In this document: positions 36,335 to 43,767 of the stretch, in pieces
Position numbering within the stretch: position 1 is the first letter of the stretch
Layout of the letters: the number at the start of each line of letters is the position of its first letter
Assembly: GCA_913061515.1 (NCBI GenBank)
Contig: CAJXSF010000011.1
Location: forward strand, 1 to 64,000
Direction of reading: 5' to 3'
Length of the DNA: 64,000 bases
DNA from: an uncultured Gammaproteobacteria bacterium
GTDB lineage: Bacteria > Pseudomonadota > Gammaproteobacteria > Pseudomonadales > Pseudohongiellaceae
The notes under the pieces: model-generated
Database searches by the model: none
What the model saw: only the letters and a program-made list of their open reading frames with translations
Told to the model about the DNA's origin: nothing
Program-made: the position numbers and the translations under genes

Positions 36335-37015
36335 TTGATTAACCGTATTCGCTATTTTTTCGCGCAGCGCAAAGCAAACCGATGCCATGTGGTTATCAAA
36401 GGCATGGAGCGTATCTCTTATCAATCTTGCATTGTCTTCGAAGCCCACGCGAAGCTGCGTTATGTCCATGTTGAGTTAGCCGATGCGCAGACCCCTCTCA
36501 AAATGGGGGCGTATAGTTATGTGCGCTCAAATAGCCGCATTCTTCATGTTGACGAGATAGGGCGTTTTTGCAGCATTGGTCGCGATGTCACGCTAGGCGA
36601 AACACCTCGAAATCATCCAGTGGATTGGGTCTCTACTAGCCTCAGCGTAAGTCACCAGTATAAGCCAGAGTTGCACCTGACAAGCATTGGTCATGATGTG
36701 TGGATCGGTCATGGTGCTGTGGTGATGGCTGGGGTAAAAGTGGGACATGGCGCCATAATTGCGCGCAACGCGGTAGTTACGAAAAACGTCGAGCCCTATC
36801 AGATCGTTGGCGGTAACCCTGCCAAAGCAATTCGCTATCGATTTGATGAGGCCACGAGAGAGGCGCTATTGCAAAGCCAATGGTGGCTCTATGATCGAGA
36901 GCAATTATGCGCGTTAGACTTTAGTGATTGCCAACGCTTTCTCGAGCAAATTAAAGAATTAAAACAAGTGGTAAAATACCCAGAGCTGCGTTTGCACAAT
37001 AGGGGTATAACTTGA
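36335..37015 (+). CDS. Hexapeptide-repeat O-acetyltransferase (CatB-related)
   Basis: A 226-residue protein with a TTG start supported by AAGGA six bases upstream; no ATG lies near. A left-handed beta-helix is indicated by SRILHVDEIGRFCSIGRDVTLGE and HDVWIGHGAVVMAGVKVGHGAIIARNAVVTKNVEPYQIVGGNPAK, a xenobiotic/sugar acetyltransferase pattern. The active-site His is in LGETPRNHPVDWVS. The C-terminal helix (WWLYDREQL) is as in CatB. It may acetylate a cell-surface sugar or a small molecule. It is alone on the plus strand between two minus-strand groups. A hairpin at 37021-37052 follows it. Confidence 0.88.
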   Translation: MINRIRYFFAQRKANRCHVVIKGMERISYQSCIVFEAHAKLRYVHVELADAQTPLKMGAYSYVRSNSRILHVDEIGRFCSIGRDVTLGETPRNHPVDWVSTSLSVSHQYKPELHLTSIGHDVWIGHGAVVMAGVKVGHGAIIARNAVVTKNVEPYQIVGGNPAKAIRYRFDEATREALLQSQWWLYDREQLCALDFSDCQRFLEQIKELKQVVKYPELRLHNRGIT

Positions 37016-37020
37016 ATCGC

Positions 37021-37052
37021 TTAGGAGCACTGTCAGTTGGCAGCGCTCCTAA
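37021..37052. terminator. Hairpin between convergent genes, probable two-way terminator
   Basis: TTAGGAGC at 37021-37028 pairs perfectly with GCTCCTAA at 37045-37052. After one mismatch, CTG (37030-37032) pairs with CAG (37041-37043). It lies in the 47-base spacer between the acetyltransferase and the dienelactone hydrolase genes. There is no long T run on either strand. Confidence 0.5.
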
Positions 37053-37062
37053 AGCAAAGCGG

Positions 37063-37941
37063 CTAAGCTAGCGCTGTTTCAAATGTGGCTAAAAGGCGAG
37101 ACCAAGCACGCTCTGCCTGTGCCTCGTTATACACCGCCGAATCTGGCACGCACCAACCATGCATGGCCCCTTCATAGACTTCAATTTCAGCAGGCACATC
37201 AGCAGCGGCAAAAGCTGCGCGAAGTACATTCTTAGACTCTGGGTCACGTTGGTCATCGTTCTGGGCGATGGCGATCAACATGCGCCCATCCATGTTTGGA
37301 ATACCTAAGTGCGGGCTATCAGGGTTTTGGGTGTTCAAGCCGCCACCGTGAAATGAGCCGCCGGCGCCGACACGCTCTGGGAAATTGGCTACCGTTCGCA
37401 TAACGATTGGGCCGCCCATGCAATAGCCCGTTGTGCCTATCTTACGGCTGGTATCTACGGAGTCTTGTTGGTCTACCCAGTTGATAAATGCGCGGGCATC
37501 GGAAATATGCGTCGTGGCATTCAATTGCCCGGCCATTGGTCTTACGATGGCGGCAACCGCAGGGTCTTGAAAACTAGCGCCAGGGCCCACTACGGGAGAT
37601 TTGGCGCTTCGATAGAAAGGGTTTACGACCAGTACCGAGTACCCCGATTGCGCAAGGCGTTTGCCCATCGCTCGAAAGGCAGGGCGTAAGCCGAGAATGT
37701 CGGGCCAAATAATCACCGCCGCGTGTGTTCCGGTGGTGGGGTGGACAAAATAACAATCTGCAACCCCGTCCGGCGTCTGAATATCAACATCCATTTCCAT
37801 TACATCTTGGGCATTGGATACGGCAGGAAGCATCATCATCAGGGCGGCACTGGCCCCTAGTTTGCCAAAATCGCGCCGATTCATTTTCTTGGCCAAAGCA
37901 AGATAGGCCTCGTTTTCTTCGACAGTATGGTTGTCACACAT
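37063..37941 (-). CDS. Tat-exported dienelactone hydrolase family protein (copy 2 of tandem pair)
   Basis: A 292-residue alpha/beta hydrolase. The start is supported by AGGAGATC. The N-terminus MCDNHTVEEN is a polar extension before a twin-arginine signal (NRRDFGKLG, then a hydrophobic run ending SNAQD). The nucleophile is Cys in GYCMGG, with Asp near AQNDDQRD and His in GAMHGWCVP, forming the DLH triad. Dienelactone hydrolases open lactone rings in aromatic degradation; exported members such as YghX have unknown substrates. Its neighbour at 37987 has the same layout, and the two are clearly tandem duplicates. Confidence 0.9.
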   Translation of the reverse strand: MCDNHTVEENEAYLALAKKMNRRDFGKLGASAALMMMLPAVSNAQDVMEMDVDIQTPDGVADCYFVHPTTGTHAAVIIWPDILGLRPAFRAMGKRLAQSGYSVLVVNPFYRSAKSPVVGPGASFQDPAVAAIVRPMAGQLNATTHISDARAFINWVDQQDSVDTSRKIGTTGYCMGGPIVMRTVANFPERVGAGGSFHGGGLNTQNPDSPHLGIPNMDGRMLIAIAQNDDQRDPESKNVLRAAFAAADVPAEIEVYEGAMHGWCVPDSAVYNEAQAERAWSRLLATFETALA

Positions 37942-37986
37942 CGCTTCGATCTCCTGATTGATTATTAAGACGCGGCTAGGCGTCGT

Positions 37987-38862
37987 TTACCCCAGCGCAG
38001 TTTCGTAAGTCGCTAGTAAGCGGCTCCAAGCGCGTTCAGCAAGCGCCTGGTCATAGACTGGAAAGTCGGGCATCGTCCAACCGTGCAAAGAACCTGCATA
38101 CACTTCAATCTCCGCTGGCACATTGGCGGCAGCAAAGGCGTTACGCAATGTGGTCTTCACTTCTAAGTCACGGGCATCGTCGTTTTCGGCAATAGCGATT
38201 AGCATGTGGGCGTCCATATTGGGAATGCCAAGATGCGGGCTATCAGGGTTGCCAGTGGCAAGATTTACGCCGTGGAAGGTTGCGCCAGCGCCAACTCTTT
38301 CTGGAAAGTTCGCCACCGTTCGCAGCACTTGTGGGCCGCCCATGCAATGGCCAATGGTGCCGATCTTACGGCTAGTGTCCACAGCCATCTGTTGATCGAT
38401 CCACGCCAAGTAGGCGCGTGCATCGGTCACATCAGAGTTTTCTGATAGTGATGCCATCATTGGCCGAACAATGGCGGCAATCTCAGGGTCAGCGAAAGAG
38501 GCGCCATCGGGAATCACGGGGGCTTGTTGAATGCGATAAAAAGGGTTAACCACTAATACCGAGTAACCGGCTTGTGCCAAGCGCTTTCCCATGGCGCGTG
38601 AGGCTGGTCGCAAACCGAGGATGTCAGGCCACATCAATACCGCGGGGTGTTTGCCACTGCTAGGATGGACGAAGTAGCAGTCCGAGATGCCATCGGGAGT
38701 TTCAATGGTGACTTCCATTTCCATGACATCTTGTGCATTTGCCAGCGGTGGCAATAAAGCCGCGATTGCCGCCGTTACGCCAAGTTTGGCGAACTGTCGG
38801 CGGCTGATTTTGCTCATCTTGAGCATATGGGCGTTTTCTTCTTCACTATGGTTGTCACACAT
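37987..38862 (-). CDS. Tat-exported dienelactone hydrolase family protein (copy 1 of tandem pair)
   Basis: A 291-residue homologue of the downstream copy. AGGAGAAC precedes the ATG. The N-terminus MCDNHSEEEN and the twin-arginine signal SRRQFAKLG (hydrophobic run ending ANAQD) match the other copy closely. The triad is Cys in GHCMGG, Asp in AENDDARD and His in GSLHGWTMP. Forty-five bases separate the genes, so they are probably one transcript. The copies differ mostly in signal and surface residues, which suggests that both are maintained under selection. Confidence 0.9.
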   Translation of the reverse strand: MCDNHSEEENAHMLKMSKISRRQFAKLGVTAAIAALLPPLANAQDVMEMEVTIETPDGISDCYFVHPSSGKHPAVLMWPDILGLRPASRAMGKRLAQAGYSVLVVNPFYRIQQAPVIPDGASFADPEIAAIVRPMMASLSENSDVTDARAYLAWIDQQMAVDTSRKIGTIGHCMGGPQVLRTVANFPERVGAGATFHGVNLATGNPDSPHLGIPNMDAHMLIAIAENDDARDLEVKTTLRNAFAAANVPAEIEVYAGSLHGWTMPDFPVYDQALAERAWSRLLATYETALG

Positions 38863-38981
38863 TATTCTTGTTCTCCTGATGGAACGAGTTCGGTATAGCG
38901 GGCTTGAGACTACTTAATATGACACGGAGTGTAGGAGGAAACGCACCGAAAGGGTAGGTCGGCAGAAACTTTATCTGTCAC

Positions 38982-39320
38982 TCACGCCAAACGCGTCCCG
39001 TTTGGCACTTGGGAATCTGGGACGGCCAGCACAACGGCGCCATCTTCACGATGAAAGCCAGTCACCAAGCACTCAGACATAAAGGGGCCAATTTGCTTGG
39101 GAGGAAAATTGACAACAGCAAGAACCTGTCGGCCGACCAGAGTTTTCTCGTTATAGGCTTCTGTGATTTGCGCGCTGGAACGCCGCACACCTATCGTCTC
39201 ACCAAAATCTACAGTCAATTTGAACGCGGGTTTGCGTGCCTCGGGGAATTCATCGACAGCGATGATGGTGCCGACACAAAGCTGCACTTTCTGAAAATCG
39301 TTCCAATTAATGGGGTCCAT
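38982..39320 (-). CDS. csaA: CsaA-type tRNA-binding protein
   Basis: A 112-residue protein with AGGGAGA before the ATG. It has the OB-fold of the EMAP/Trbp111 family: FQKVQLCVGTIIAVDEFPEARKPAFKLTVDFG, then SAQIT and VLAVVNFPPKQIGPFMSECLVTGF. The length and sequence match CsaA, a dimeric cytoplasmic protein with tRNA-binding and proposed chaperone activity. It lies between the hydrolase pair and a glutathione S-transferase gene, 58 bases from the latter. Confidence 0.92.
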   Translation of the reverse strand: MDPINWNDFQKVQLCVGTIIAVDEFPEARKPAFKLTVDFGETIGVRRSSAQITEAYNEKTLVGRQVLAVVNFPPKQIGPFMSECLVTGFHREDGAVVLAVPDSQVPNGTRLA

Positions 39321-39378
39321 GCGAATGTTTCTCCCTGCTGTTGATTCAATGCCGTTAGCTTAGCATCAGTAATTCTTA

Positions 39379-40032
39379 TTATGGCACTTGCAGAAATACA
39401 CGTTCGTTGTCTGGTTGCCACTGCGCGTATTTCTGCATGACGGCTTTAAACTTGGGCGCTTCTAGCCACCCATAGAGCCACCTTCTAAGCGCCGGATACG
39501 GGGCTTGGTCAAACCAAGCCTTATCCACCATCGCAAATTGCCGCACAAAAGGCATGATGCCTAAGTCGGCAATAGTGATCTGTGGGCCGCACAAATAGGG
39601 GGTCAGGCTCAGTCGCTGTTCGAGTTTGCGCAGAAAACCCTCGCCGCGTTCGCGGTAAACCTCTGCCGACTCTTCTGGATAACGATCGGCATATTTATAA
39701 CGATCGAGCCAGTGTTTGAATTCATTGTCGTTCTCATCGAATAGTTTGCTGGTTGCGCTCGGAATTTTGCCGTCGGCAAGCATCGCATCGGGGTCATTTT
39801 CTGCTAATGCCCATAGCATGACGTCGCGGCTCTCATCGATCACACAATCCGCTAATTGCAAAACTGGGACGGTGCCTTTAGGGCTGATCGCCAGCATGGC
39901 TTCAGGTTTATCTTTTAGAACCACCTCGCGCAATTCAACGCGTTGTTTGGAATAGGCAATCGCCAAGCGCGCCCTTATGGCATAAGGGCAGCGACGAAAT
40001 GAATAAAGGATTGCTAGTGGGGTGTTGGTCAT
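39379..40032 (-). CDS. Glutathione S-transferase
   Basis: A 217-residue protein. The thioredoxin-fold N-terminus has YSFRRCPYAIRARLAIAYS, with Cys-Pro at the active site as in Omega/Beta-like or glutaredoxin-like GSTs, then GTVPVLQLADCVIDESRDVM, which binds glutathione. The helical C-terminal domain contains the ITIADLGIMPFVRQF motif with the N-capping Asp. It may detoxify or reduce small electrophiles in the cytoplasm. No ribosome site precedes the ATG; a promoter -10 box lies only nine bases upstream (see the separate entry), so the mRNA may be leaderless. Confidence 0.9.
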   Translation of the reverse strand: MTNTPLAILYSFRRCPYAIRARLAIAYSKQRVELREVVLKDKPEAMLAISPKGTVPVLQLADCVIDESRDVMLWALAENDPDAMLADGKIPSATSKLFDENDNEFKHWLDRYKYADRYPEESAEVYRERGEGFLRKLEQRLSLTPYLCGPQITIADLGIMPFVRQFAMVDKAWFDQAPYPALRRWLYGWLEAPKFKAVMQKYAQWQPDNERVFLQVP

Positions 40033-40040
40033 GGCGCAAG

Positions 40041-40046
40041 ATTATA
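40041..40046 (-). promoter_or_regulatory. Extended -10 promoter immediately upstream of the GST start
   Basis: On the minus strand TGcTATAAT occurs, with TATAAT covering 40046-40041. The expected start of transcription falls within a few bases of the GST ATG at 40032. The box overlaps the stop codon of the upstream MocR gene. The -35 region is weak. Confidence 0.45.
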
Positions 40047-41436
40047 GCAGTTTTGCCAAGGCAATTAGCGCCCGCTCTACTCGTGCGTCCCAATGTACAG
40101 CGCAGTTTAGTCGTAAGCAGTTGCCGTATTTGCCGCTGGCAGAGAACAAAGACCCTGGTGCAAAACTGACACCCACCTCTAGTGCCCGCTCCATTAGCGC
40201 GGTGGTATCGATATCCTCAGGCAATTCTACCCAGAGTACGAACCCACCCTCTGGGCGGCTCACGCGGGTTTGGGCGGGAAACAATTGTGTGACTCGATCA
40301 GTCATGCGCGCCACGGCGCGAGCATGTTCTCCGCGCACTTGTTTAAGAAAGCGCTCATAGCGGCCATGTTGTAAATAATGGGCCATCGCTAACTGTGAGG
40401 GCGTGCCAACAGCCACGGTATTCATATATTGCAGCGCTTCGGCGCGGGCATTGTGTTTGCCAGGCACTAGCCAGCCTACGCGCATGCCTGCCGATAAAGT
40501 CTTTGATGAGGACGAGCAATAATACACAAGCCCGTCTTTATCCCAGCTTTTGATGGGCCTAGGTCGTTTGCCAGAGAAGGGCAGGTCGCCATAAATATCA
40601 TCTTCTACCAACGGCACATTGTGTTTGTGCAATAAGGCTAGCAACTGTTGTTTACGCTCATCGGATAAACACACGCCAAGCGGGTTGGAAAAATTAGGAA
40701 TCAGCACACAGGCTGAAATTGTCCAACGCTCCAATGCCTGTGTTAATGCTTCAATGGAAACACCTTGGACTGGGTCGGTGGGAATCTCTAGTGCTTTGAG
40801 CCCCAAAGACTCAACGACTTGTAACAAGCCATAATAAGTAGGGGACTCGAGCGCGACGGTATCGCCGGGCTTCGTAATGAGCTTCAATGCGATGCTGAGG
40901 GATTCATGACAACTATTGGTGATGAGTATCTGGTCAGCAGTGATATTGCATTGGCAGGCAGCAAGGCGCTGGGCAATTTGATTGCGCAGCTCAGGGGCGC
41001 CAGGGGGAAACTCATAGCCCACACAACGTCGACGTTGCTCGCGCAGCACCGTACGGTAGGCGCGCTCAATCCCCGCAACAGGCATCAAATCGGGGTTTGG
41101 AACCGCCGCGCCGAGGTTGACGATGTTGGGGTTGTTAGCAGCCTGGGCAAGCCGAAGCATCCGCTCTTGCCCTGTCACTGGCCGTGGTGTTCGGCTCACT
41201 AAACTTAGTCGTGGTGTCTCTCTTAGTACCGGTGGCTGTAGAACAAAAAATCCTGAGCGTGGCTTTGCCTCTAGCATGCCGCGCCGTTCCAACTCTTGGC
41301 AGGCATTGACTGCCGTTGAGACGCTGACACCGTGCTGCTCGCTAAGGCGACGCACACCCGGTAAGGCGGAACCGATGGGATAAACTTGTTCTTTTATTAG
41401 CCCTTGCAAGCGATCGGCTAAGTCTTGATATAACAT
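40042..41436 (-). CDS. MocR/PdxR-type transcriptional regulator (GntR HTH plus aminotransferase domain)
   Basis: A 464-residue protein. The N-terminal ~70 residues form a GntR winged helix (LADRLQGLIKEQVYPIGSALPGVRRLSEQHGVSVSTAVNACQELERRGML). The rest is a fold-type I aminotransferase-like domain with ITNSCHESLSIAL, NFSNPLGVCLSDE and the PLP lysine at Lys312 (SSSSKTLSAGMRVGWL). Such regulators sense PLP or amino-compound adducts. The gene is divergent from a LysE-type exporter across a 200-base region full of repeated sites, so it probably controls that exporter and itself. Confidence 0.94.
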   Translation of the reverse strand: MLYQDLADRLQGLIKEQVYPIGSALPGVRRLSEQHGVSVSTAVNACQELERRGMLEAKPRSGFFVLQPPVLRETPRLSLVSRTPRPVTGQERMLRLAQAANNPNIVNLGAAVPNPDLMPVAGIERAYRTVLREQRRRCVGYEFPPGAPELRNQIAQRLAACQCNITADQILITNSCHESLSIALKLITKPGDTVALESPTYYGLLQVVESLGLKALEIPTDPVQGVSIEALTQALERWTISACVLIPNFSNPLGVCLSDERKQQLLALLHKHNVPLVEDDIYGDLPFSGKRPRPIKSWDKDGLVYYCSSSSKTLSAGMRVGWLVPGKHNARAEALQYMNTVAVGTPSQLAMAHYLQHGRYERFLKQVRGEHARAVARMTDRVTQLFPAQTRVSRPEGGFVLWVELPEDIDTTALMERALEVGVSFAPGSLFSASGKYGNCLRLNCAVHWDARVERALIALAKLL

Positions 41437-41504
41437 GCCTTGGTCTCAAAATGCGTTGGTGATTAGTATCGCCCATAGGGTAGCGCTTAGTAGCTTGATA
41501 GGAG

Positions 41505-41591
41505 CGATACAGAGAGGGTGCATGCTAGCGATACAGATGTCCATTTCTCGTAACTGTACCGCTTCAATTTTAGTAAATTGATACTGTACCG
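41505..41591. promoter_or_regulatory. Array of four 8-base sites between mocR and lysE (probable MocR operators)
   Basis: CGATACAG occurs at 41505-41512 and 41529-41536. CTGTACCG, its near reverse complement, occurs at 41554-41561 and 41584-41591. Spacings between successive starts are 24, 25 and 30 bases. A weaker reverse copy (tagtatcg) is at 41464-41471. MocR-type regulators are known to bind direct repeats upstream of divergent targets, so these are strong operator candidates for both genes. Confidence 0.6.
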
Positions 41592-41636
41592 TTTGCTATT
41601 GTCTGCCTAAACTGCGGCTCCTTCAAGGAGATAATC

Positions 41637-42233
41637 ATGAACCCGGAACAAATTTTACCGTTAATCGCTTTTGTTTTTGTAATGGTCGGCACGCCAGGCC
41701 CGAATAATCTTATGCTGCTTAGCGCCGGTGCTAACTTCGGGTTTCGTCGGTCGGTGCCGCATATTTTGGGTATCAGCGTAGGGTGTCAGGTTTTGTTGTT
41801 TGCGATTGCCTTGGGTTTAGGGCAATTGCTTGCAGCCTATCCTTCACTTGCAATTGCATTAAAGGTGATGGGCGGTTTGTTCCTCATCTATATGGCTGTG
41901 CAGCTGGCGCGGCCAAAACCTGCCAAATTGGAAACTGTAAAGGAATTAAAACCACTGACCTTTTGGCAGGCTGCGTTGTTTCAATGGGTCAATCCGAAGG
42001 CATGGCTGATGTTGATCGCGGTGATCGCAACCTTTACTCATCGTGAGTCATTTTTCTTGAACGTGTCAGTCATCGCCGTCATCTTTTTCTTTATGGGCTT
42101 GCCACTCATCTCTGCTTGGAACATAGGTGGGGTAGCGCTTAAAGGCTGGCTGCAAATAGGGCGGCGCTTACAGTATTTCAACTACTTGATGGCGGTACTT
42201 TTATTATTGTCGATGTATCCCATGATGGTTTGA
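41637..42233 (+). CDS. LysE-family amino acid exporter
   Basis: A 198-residue inner-membrane protein with AAGGAG six bases before the ATG. Six helices are expected. The LysE/RhtB motif VFVMVGTPGPNNLMLLSAGANFGFRRSVPHILGISVG covers the first loop, and QWVNPKAWLMLIAVIATF is the second conserved element. These proteins export amino acids or related small compounds. The divergent MocR-type regulator suggests induction by an amino compound. Confidence 0.93.
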   Translation: MNPEQILPLIAFVFVMVGTPGPNNLMLLSAGANFGFRRSVPHILGISVGCQVLLFAIALGLGQLLAAYPSLAIALKVMGGLFLIYMAVQLARPKPAKLETVKELKPLTFWQAALFQWVNPKAWLMLIAVIATFTHRESFFLNVSVIAVIFFFMGLPLISAWNIGGVALKGWLQIGRRLQYFNYLMAVLLLLSMYPMMV

Positions 42234-42309
42234 GCTAGATTAGTTTTTGCTTAGCAGCGGTAAACTCGTTAAAGTTGGCGCCACTTTTAGGCTGACGGGA
42301 CGATTTATT

Positions 42310-43699
42310 ATGATTGATGCAAGGAAGGGAGCAGGTTTTTCTGCTTTAGGGATCTGCCTAGTGTTAGGCAATAGCGTGCAAGCACAAAATGCCACCCCCT
42401 ATCGATTGCTAGAGCCAAGTGAGTCATTCGAGCTAAAGTTTTCGCTACTCAATCGAGTCGATTTATTGGATGGCCAGTTTCGCAAAGCCAATAATGGGAG
42501 CTCCGACCAATTATTCACCTCGCGCTTCTTGGCCGACGGAGAGTATCGCAATGAATCGTTGCAACTCAATTTCGAGATCGCCGATACTCGCCAAGCCCTT
42601 GCCGATGACGGCACCCCTGTCAACTCCCGCACATCGGGCGCTTTAGACCTACAACAATTATATATGACATGGCGCTGGGACGATGCCTTTGCCGGTAGTG
42701 ACGATCTGCAAGTGCGAGTCGGGCGTCAAACGGTCAATCTTGAGGCACGACGCTTAGTGGCGCGCAGCATCTCTATCGAACCGCATAGTTTTACGGGGGT
42801 CGCTTTTGACCTAGATCGCGCGAACGGCGATCAATTTAAAGCATTCTATTACGCGCCAGTATTGCGCTTTCCTAATAATCGTGCCGATATTATTGACAAT
42901 AAAATTGAATGGAATGAAGAGAGCAAAGGCGCTAGATTCTCTGGCCTATTCGCGACCCTGCCAAATTTATTGCCTAGCCTGCGTAGCGAACTCTATGTCT
43001 TCCATTTAAAAGAGCAGGACGATGGCGCTGAGCAATATGCCGATCTTGATCTCACCACCTTCGGTGCGCGTATACAAAAACCTGCGGCCACTGGGCAACT
43101 GGATTTTGAAGTGCAGACTGCTTGGCAGCTAGGGGAGTCCCGCGTTAGTTCTAATCCTATTGATAATCGCGATCTTGATCATCGCGCTGCTTTTTATCAT
43201 CTAGACATTGGCTATACCTTCAATACAGTGCTGCGCCCACGCGTCCAATTGTTATATGACTATGCTTCAGGCGATGACAGTCCTGCTGACAATGAGAATA
43301 ATCGTTTCGATAGCTTATTTGGTGCACGTCGCGCCGATTTTTGGTCAAACCTCGATCTACGGACCAATCTGGCGAACTAATCTTTCTAGCATCGGAGCGC
43401 GCGCCACATTTAATTTATACCCGCAACTAAACCTTATTGCGACACTGCGCGACTATGATTTAGCAAGCAATAAAGATTCTTGGGGCAGCACTGGCTGGCG
43501 TGACGGGCTGGGGATGTCGGGGAAAGATCTTGGCCAACAATTAGAAGCACGTCTTCGTTGGAATGCTATCCCTGGCAATCTTGCGCTCGATGCTGGATTA
43601 ACGTGGTTAAGCTCGGCGCAATTCGTAGAGAAGCTCTCATTTGGGCAGGCGAGCACTAAGAGCCGACTGTTTTATTTGCAGACGGTGCTTTCTTTCTAA
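42310..43699 (+). pseudogene. Alginate-export-type outer-membrane porin, broken by a +1 frameshift
   Basis: The start is the ATG at 42310, with a signal peptide ending NSVQAQ; an upstream TTG at 42247 is unlikely. Barrel strands follow, for example LQVRVGRQTVNLEARRLVARSI and FKAFYYAPVLRF. In frame 1 the protein ends at TAA 43378-43380 after FGARRADFWSNL. In frame 2 the expected family ending continues as GQTSIYGPIWRTNLSSIGARATF and on to the terminal LQTVLSF at 43699. Reading the T5 run at 43338-43342 as four Ts joins them as RADFGQTSIYGP. The family pattern FGARR.DFG.TGIYG supports this join. It is a single-base insertion in a homopolymer: a recent mutation or an error. Confidence 0.82.
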
Positions 43700-43767
43700 G
43701 GCGCGACTTTAGCGCGCAGTGCCTTTCAAAAACGCGACAAAAAGAATAAAAGAGGTTGGTTTTGGCG

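Noticed and set aside
37063-38862. Tandem dienelactone hydrolases as an assembly duplication
   Set aside because: The copies differ throughout their sequence, so they are old paralogues and not a misassembly.
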